Shown here piece by piece: positions 59,643-64,000 of a stretch of DNA of 64,000 nt. Source of the stretch: Clostridiales bacterium CHKCI006 (GTDB lineage Bacteria > Bacillota_I > Bacilli_A > Erysipelotrichales > Coprobacillaceae); assembly GCA_900018345.1 (NCBI GenBank), contig FCNA01000087.1:17336-81335 (forward strand). Reading direction: 5' to 3'. The position numbers and the translations under genes are program-made. The notes under the pieces are model-generated. The model was not told the origin of the DNA. It was given only the letters and a program-made list of their open reading frames with translations, and ran no database searches. Each line of letters opens with the position of its first letter. Positions within the stretch are counted from its first letter, which is position 1.

Positions 59643-60306
59643 CCATCTCTTCACCATCCTCTATATACCATCGTGAAGGTCGTCTGATTTTTTCAGATGC
59701 CTTACGGCGATACCACGATATGATCGTATTATAATGTGATTTATATTTACGACCGGTAGAACCTAGATGATAAGACAAATCATTGATCAGAATCATACCA
59801 TCCCTGAATCCGCATTTCTTTATGATGCTTTCGTATTCATCTCCACTTAGATAGACATTCTTCAGATTTCCATAAACACCGAAGCGTTCATCTCCCTTAT
59901 TTTTAGATAGACTATTTTTATACTTCGTGTCCGCTGGAAGAGTTTCTTCGTTCTGACTGCTTTCCAGTTCGTTTGAATTGGAATGGTCCATCTTCTTTTT
60001 TAGATATCTGTATCCATCGCAGAGTTCCAGATTAAGATAAATCTTTCTGCATTTGACATGACTTCCTCTTCGGATATATTCAACATCAACATATCCTTTT
60101 TCCTCAAGCTGATGTATCCATTTGGATACGCTGCTTATAGAAACTTCAAATGTTTGAGCAAAATACTGATTATTGGCATAGCAATACCCCTTCTGCTTAG
60201 ATAATGCTGCAATTTCAGAAAATAAAAGTCGGCAGCTTGATGATAGCTCATTATCGTATCGAACGATATCTGCAAAGATGGAATATGTACGTTTCTTATC
60301 CTTCAT
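59635..60306 (-). CDS. Winged-helix replication-type protein (HTH_36-like)
   Basis: 223 residues. Residues about 15-90 are a winged helix of the replication-initiator type: ELSSSCRLLFSEIAALSKQKGYCYANNQYFA, TFEVSISSVSKWIHQLEEKGYVDVEY. The middle (about 100-150) is Ser/Asn-rich and flexible. The C-terminus contains NYHLGSTGRKYKSHYNTIISWYRRK-like DnaD/RepA tail motifs (KSHYNTIISWYRRKA). It is 10 nt inside the primase gene's 3' end, so the two are coupled; a role in loading the element's replication is likely. Confidence 0.7.
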   Translation of the reverse strand: MKDKKRTYSIFADIVRYDNELSSSCRLLFSEIAALSKQKGYCYANNQYFAQTFEVSISSVSKWIHQLEEKGYVDVEYIRRGSHVKCRKIYLNLELCDGYRYLKKKMDHSNSNELESSQNEETLPADTKYKNSLSKNKGDERFGVYGNLKNVYLSGDEYESIIKKCGFRDGMILINDLSYHLGSTGRKYKSHYNTIISWYRRKASEKIRRPSRWYIEDGEEMDE

Positions 60307-61684
60307 TGACTCTTCCTTTTTTCATTGGAATTTCAGGCGTAAAGGTACGGTCAGCCATTTTTCTGTCTGCTGCTTTTTTTGTCTGAATCTTCTGCTGGCA
60401 TAGCTGGTAGGTTTCCCTGATACTTTCCACATCTAATCCATAGCTTTCCTGAATCAGATGAAAGAAATGAGATCTGTCCAGAACATCTCTTTCCTGATGA
60501 ATAAAATCATCCATCATTTCCATGATCAGTTCTTTCTGTCGGCGAAAGCTCATGGCAGGATCATAACAGTAAGATGCAGCAAATTCGTAGCCATACATAT
60601 AATTGGCGAGAATCCTATCCATTTCTGCTTTCTGCGTTCTTAGCATGTCATCGGGATCTTTCCCATCAGGTAGAACCGCAAAAGAAGCATCCAGTCCTTC
60701 CTTGACGCATTGTCTGTATATAGAAAACATCGCTCTCTGTCCGGCACCATCACCGTCAAGAACAATAACAACTTCACTTTTGATCTGCTTGAGATATTCA
60801 ATCTGTTCATGAGTCATTGCTGTTCCCATGATAGCCACAGTATTTGGATACCCATTTGCATCCATTGCAATGGCATCCATATAGCCTTCCACTACATAGA
60901 TTTCTTTTTTGCTCTTCGATTCATGTACCGCATTGTAGTGATTAAAAAGAATCCTGCCTTTATGGAATAAATCAGTGGTAGAAGGGTTGATGTATTTTGC
61001 ATCCAGTTTTGTTTCATACTGTCCTTTTCTTCCGGCAAATCCTATCAGATAATGGAAACGATCATATATAGGAATCGTAATTCTATGTTCATAGGGACTG
61101 TAAATCCCAAAGTCATTTATGCGAAAGAAATCATTTTCAGCAATCTCCTCCCTTGTAAACCCGCATTTCTGCTGAAGAAAGCGAATAACGAGATGAACAT
61201 CGTGCATATAGCCCAGTCCGAATCTCTTCTGAGCTTCATCACTGATTCCACGATTGGTCAGATACTCATAGCTGCCTTCAGCATTTGCAGTCTTGATATT
61301 GTAGGATAAGTATTCCTGTATGATTTCATTCATCTTGATCTGACGTCGCTGTTTCTCATTATAAGGATTATAGGTGAATTCCTGTGTTATCTTCATCTTC
61401 AGATCATTGCTTAGTCCTCCAAGCTCAACCACCTTATTAAAGGCTTCCTTAAAGCCACAGTTTTCTATCTTCATCACAAATGTGATGACATTTCCTCCTG
61501 CCCCGCAGACAAAGCATTTGAACAGCTTCTTTTCTCTGTTAACGGTTAGTGAAGGATTCGTGTCATCATGAAAGGGACATATACCCACATAGTTTCTTCC
61601 TGATTTTTTCAGATCTATATAATTTGAAATGACATCAACGATATCGACCTGATCAACAACTATCTTAATGACATTTTCTTCCAA
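60296..61684 (-). CDS. DnaG-type primase of the element
   Basis: 462 residues. A CHC2 zinc finger (YVGICPFHDDTNPSLTVN, FKCFVCGAGGN) near residues 33-65, a core (GFAGRKGQYETKLDAKYIN), and a TOPRIM domain (VVEGYMDAIAMDANG, VVIVLDGDGAGQRAM) give the full catalytic set. Chromosomal DnaG is about 600 residues; the C-terminal helicase-binding domain is shorter here. It makes RNA primers; an ICE-borne one can prime the transferred strand in the recipient. It lies 14 nt after the cytosine-5 methyltransferase gene and overlaps the winged-helix gene by 11 nt. Confidence 0.9.
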   Translation of the reverse strand: MEENVIKIVVDQVDIVDVISNYIDLKKSGRNYVGICPFHDDTNPSLTVNREKKLFKCFVCGAGGNVITFVMKIENCGFKEAFNKVVELGGLSNDLKMKITQEFTYNPYNEKQRRQIKMNEIIQEYLSYNIKTANAEGSYEYLTNRGISDEAQKRFGLGYMHDVHLVIRFLQQKCGFTREEIAENDFFRINDFGIYSPYEHRITIPIYDRFHYLIGFAGRKGQYETKLDAKYINPSTTDLFHKGRILFNHYNAVHESKSKKEIYVVEGYMDAIAMDANGYPNTVAIMGTAMTHEQIEYLKQIKSEVVIVLDGDGAGQRAMFSIYRQCVKEGLDASFAVLPDGKDPDDMLRTQKAEMDRILANYMYGYEFAASYCYDPAMSFRRQKELIMEMMDDFIHQERDVLDRSHFFHLIQESYGLDVESIRETYQLCQQKIQTKKAADRKMADRTFTPEIPMKKGRVNEG

Positions 61685-61698
61685 TCTTCCTCCTTTGT

Positions 61699-62976
61699 TT
61701 AGAACAGCTGATTAAATAAAGCCATCAGCACATTGACAACAATGGAATTTCCCGCCTGACGATACATCTGATGTCTGCTGACACCAGCTGATATGACCTT
61801 TTCTACATCTTCATCCGCAAATCCCATCAGTCGATAGGCTTCCTTGACAGTCAGCCTTCTGACTAGCTGATATCCTATTCTTGCCCTATCCCCAATATCT
61901 TCATCAGGATATTGAGATGAATCTACCAGATAATAACCTGTATAACCGCATGTCAGGGTTGCAGAGATTCCTCTGCTGTCAAAAATGCGATTGGTCTGTG
62001 ACACTCTTTTTCCATGAATATTCTTTCCATTGATGCATTTCATGAAATTAAATCTTTGATGTTCTATATTCTGCGGAACATAACAATCGGGCAGCTTCAT
62101 TGTTTCATCATGTACGGAAATCATCTTCAACATATCCTTATGACTGATAAAATCAGATTTATCTGCCTTATTTTCCATCACATCCTGAAGTGAAATCGTC
62201 AAAGGAACTGGCATAGGAAAATCATAATGATAGGCTCCATAGATCGATATCATGAAGCATCTTTCTCTATGCTGAGGTACTCCAAAGTCCGAAGCATCCA
62301 GAATCTTATAATATGACTGATATCCAAGTTCCTCCAGTTTCGCATACCATTTTCTGAAATTCTTCAAATTCCTTGTTCCTATGACTTCCGGAACATTCTC
62401 CATCATAAGAATCATAGGAAGTCGATTCATTGCATATCCTTCCTCTAGAATTCGTTCAATTTCCCAGAGAAGTCCAGAACGTGTATGAGATTCCTTATCC
62501 ATTCCTCTCATGGCTCCGGCTCTGCTTAGATCCTGGCATGGAAATGAATAAGTCAGAAAATCAATTTCAGGAAGATCACTCATGTGTATCTTTGAAATAT
62601 TTCCATAGTTCTTGGATAAGACATTTGCCAGATAATATCTTTTGACTTTATCTATACCTGTTTTTTCTGTAATCGTATGCCTTTGATTTTTGAAGTCATA
62701 TCCGACATCCAGCTTTTGCAGATAAGCTACCATTTCTTCCTTTTCAGGAAATGAATAGCTTTGCATGATTCTATTAAGGTCACAGTGAATAGCAGCATAT
62801 GCCAATATGGCATCCTTATCGATTTCACTTATTCCTGTGACCACATGATTTATTTGAAGATTTTCAAATCCCTTTGCCTGAGCACCAATACCTGCAAAGG
62901 TTTCAAAGACTCTGATTGTTTTTTCTTTCGGCCATTTGAATGTAGGAAGCAATAGCTCATACAGGTTCAAATGCAC
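61699..62976 (-). CDS. Cytosine-5 DNA methyltransferase
   Basis: 425 residues. Motif I FETFAGIGAQAKGFENL, motif IV FPCQDLSRAG with catalytic Cys147, motif VI ENV (Glu193-Asn194-Val195), motif VIII QHRERCFMISIYG, and motif X GNSIVVNVLMALF are all visible in family order. The target-recognition region lies between VIII and IX (about 260-360). It methylates DNA at a specific cytosine; without a matching endonuclease it probably protects the element from restriction or is part of an anti-restriction strategy. It sits 8 nt from the previous gene in the replication operon. Confidence 0.9.
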   Translation of the reverse strand: MHLNLYELLLPTFKWPKEKTIRVFETFAGIGAQAKGFENLQINHVVTGISEIDKDAILAYAAIHCDLNRIMQSYSFPEKEEMVAYLQKLDVGYDFKNQRHTITEKTGIDKVKRYYLANVLSKNYGNISKIHMSDLPEIDFLTYSFPCQDLSRAGAMRGMDKESHTRSGLLWEIERILEEGYAMNRLPMILMMENVPEVIGTRNLKNFRKWYAKLEELGYQSYYKILDASDFGVPQHRERCFMISIYGAYHYDFPMPVPLTISLQDVMENKADKSDFISHKDMLKMISVHDETMKLPDCYVPQNIEHQRFNFMKCINGKNIHGKRVSQTNRIFDSRGISATLTCGYTGYYLVDSSQYPDEDIGDRARIGYQLVRRLTVKEAYRLMGFADEDVEKVISAGVSRHQMYRQAGNSIVVNVLMALFNQLF

Positions 62977-62984
62977 CTGATTTC

Positions 62985-63347
62985 CTAAACAGCATTCACG
63001 CTGCCAATCTTCTGAAGCCTGTTGAACGCTTCCCTATATGGAATGTGAAGCGTGATGCCTTCTTTATTTTCCAGAACGACAATCATCTCTTTGCTGCTTA
63101 GCTCATAGCCAGCAACGACTACTTCCATTAAACGTCCCTCAACCTGCAGTTTCATTCTGCTCTTGATAGGATAAGGTATTTCAATCAGTTCATCACTGGT
63201 TAGACTGCGTTCGTATTGAGCAAGCTGTTCGATAGCCTCTGTCAACACTTTTGCAATGACAGGAGAAAGCATATCAAAATCCACTTCCTTTTTGACTAGA
63301 ACGATTTCACCATTTGGCTTTTCCGCAGTCAATCGTTTAACTTTCAA
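62985..63347 (-). CDS. Small ICE protein (120 aa)
   Basis: MKVKRLTAEKPNGEIVLVKKEVDFDM start, helical LTEAIEQLAQYERSLTSDEL, then a beta-rich end (LQVEGRLMEVVVAGYELSSK, IVVLENKEGITLHIPYREAF). It overlaps the last gene of the window by 11 nt and precedes the methyltransferase by 8 nt. The beta-rich C-terminus may be a small OB-like fold. Function unknown. Confidence 0.55.
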   Translation of the reverse strand: MKVKRLTAEKPNGEIVLVKKEVDFDMLSPVIAKVLTEAIEQLAQYERSLTSDELIEIPYPIKSRMKLQVEGRLMEVVVAGYELSSKEMIVVLENKEGITLHIPYREAFNRLQKIGSVNAV

Positions 63348-63951
63348 TATTCCTCTTTTCTTCTATTTTCTTGAATCTTTCTATGGCAATTTCCGGAATT
63401 GGATTATCCATCAGTATAGATAATACCTGTTCCTGATCAGCACCATTTGATAATGCTGTTCTTGCCAGTCGCATCAGATATGGATGATATTCTGCTTTAG
63501 CAAATAAAAAAAGCTGACTGTATGATAACCCGGTTGACAAACCTTTGGAAATTTCAAATACCTGCAAGTGAGAAAATTGATTTTCCCCCATCATTCTTTT
63601 AATGGAATCTCTGCAATAATCTTCATATTTCTGATATTTTGGCATCTGATGATTTCTAGATAAGGCTGCCTGATAGATTTCATGGCCTTCTCTGGTCATG
63701 CTTTCTCCACACTCAATCAGCTCACGCGTAAACCTAAATATTTCATCCATATCATTGCTAAGCTTATAGCCTCTGTTTGACTTGATGATCAGCATATCTG
63801 TACAGTTTTCCTTATATAGAAGCCTGCACTCTCGGATAAGCTCCCTTAGTGTTGAACCGCACTTTATATCAGGGAAAAATAAAGAAAAACTGCAAAATAA
63901 AAAAGCCAATGGATGGCGCGTTATGCCGTATTCAACTGCATAATGTGCCAT
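63337..63951 (-). CDS. Winged-helix plus helical-repeat ICE protein (204 aa), first gene at the right edge
   Basis: The middle region (TLRELIRECRLLYKENCTDM, then NRGYKLSNDMDEIFRFTREL) has a winged-helix pattern known from phage and replication proteins, where the phrase SNRGYKL forms the wing. The second half carries the same helical-repeat type as two other ICE proteins (SKGLSTGLSYSQLFLFAKAE, then RTALSNGADQEQVLSILMD). The start is weak: no ribosome site precedes ATG 63951, and later starts such as ATG near 63790 are possible. No gene is visible between it and the right edge. Confidence 0.6.
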   Translation of the reverse strand: MAHYAVEYGITRHPLAFLFCSFSLFFPDIKCGSTLRELIRECRLLYKENCTDMLIIKSNRGYKLSNDMDEIFRFTRELIECGESMTREGHEIYQAALSRNHQMPKYQKYEDYCRDSIKRMMGENQFSHLQVFEISKGLSTGLSYSQLFLFAKAEYHPYLMRLARTALSNGADQEQVLSILMDNPIPEIAIERFKKIEEKRNIES

Positions 63952-64000
63952 CTTTTATTTGGCTGTATCGATCATATGGGTTATAATGAGGTTATATAAA

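Noticed and set aside
1..64000. CRISPR array, rRNA or tRNA genes
   Set aside because: No regular short direct repeats with spacers and no recognisable rRNA or tRNA sequence was seen.

Overview
The window looks like DNA from a low-GC Firmicute, most likely an Erysipelotrichia-type gut bacterium. This rests on AT-rich codon use, GGAGG-type ribosome binding sites, Rho-independent terminators, a SpoVG-like protein, HU, and Cna_B/SpaA surface proteins with a QTGD anchor. The taxon is inferred, not proven. Nearly every gene is on the minus strand. No rRNA, tRNA or CRISPR array was recognised.

Region 1 (1-13.2 kb) is visibly less AT-rich. In transcription order it holds a DUF3592 membrane protein, a SpoVG-like protein, and a very large (2830 aa) protein. 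That protein combines a LOTUS-like N-terminus, two copies of a roughly 400-residue helical module, a long helical middle, a STAND/AAA-like P-loop NTPase and a C-terminal HEPN-like RNRSAHE motif. Next comes a double WYL-domain regulator split by a frameshift, with its own promoter. A small Cys-rich zinc-type protein and a ClpP-family protease cut by the window edge follow. The SpoVG / giant NTPase-HEPN / WYL set looks like an uncharacterised conflict or defence-type locus and is the best candidate for a new system.

Region 2 (13.2-20.9 kb) is very AT-rich and built like a row of small cassettes. It holds a RelE/ParE toxin with a Phd-type antitoxin, a 165-nt imperfect palindrome, a CPBP protease with a second membrane protein, an HTH-DUF3990 ADP-ribosyltransferase-like toxin with a partner, and a divergent LexA/CI-like repressor facing a UvrX-type Y-family polymerase and YolD. 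Two diverged direct repeats of about 190 bp (14652-14843 and 16499-16689) flank the CPBP cassette, and each carries the terminator of the operon before it. Three gene remnants lie in or beside this region.

Region 3 (21-64 kb, running off the right edge) is an integrative conjugative element. Two tandem tyrosine recombinases and an Xis-like protein sit at its left end. HU, DNA methyltransferases, an element-encoded sliding clamp, an ART-like protein, a VirD4 coupling protein, a MobL-type HUH relaxase with an HTH-RHH partner, and a VirB4/VirB6/VirB3-like/VirB2-like/M23 type IV secretion block follow. A lipoprotein, a very large NlpC/P60-Cna_B surface protein, a CAP protein, a beta-helix protein, a DnaG-like primase and a cytosine-5 methyltransferase complete it. 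No antibiotic-resistance gene was recognised. Short or overlapping gene spacing suggests long co-transcribed units. The primase and clamp suggest element replication; the C5 and N6 methyltransferases suggest protection from restriction.
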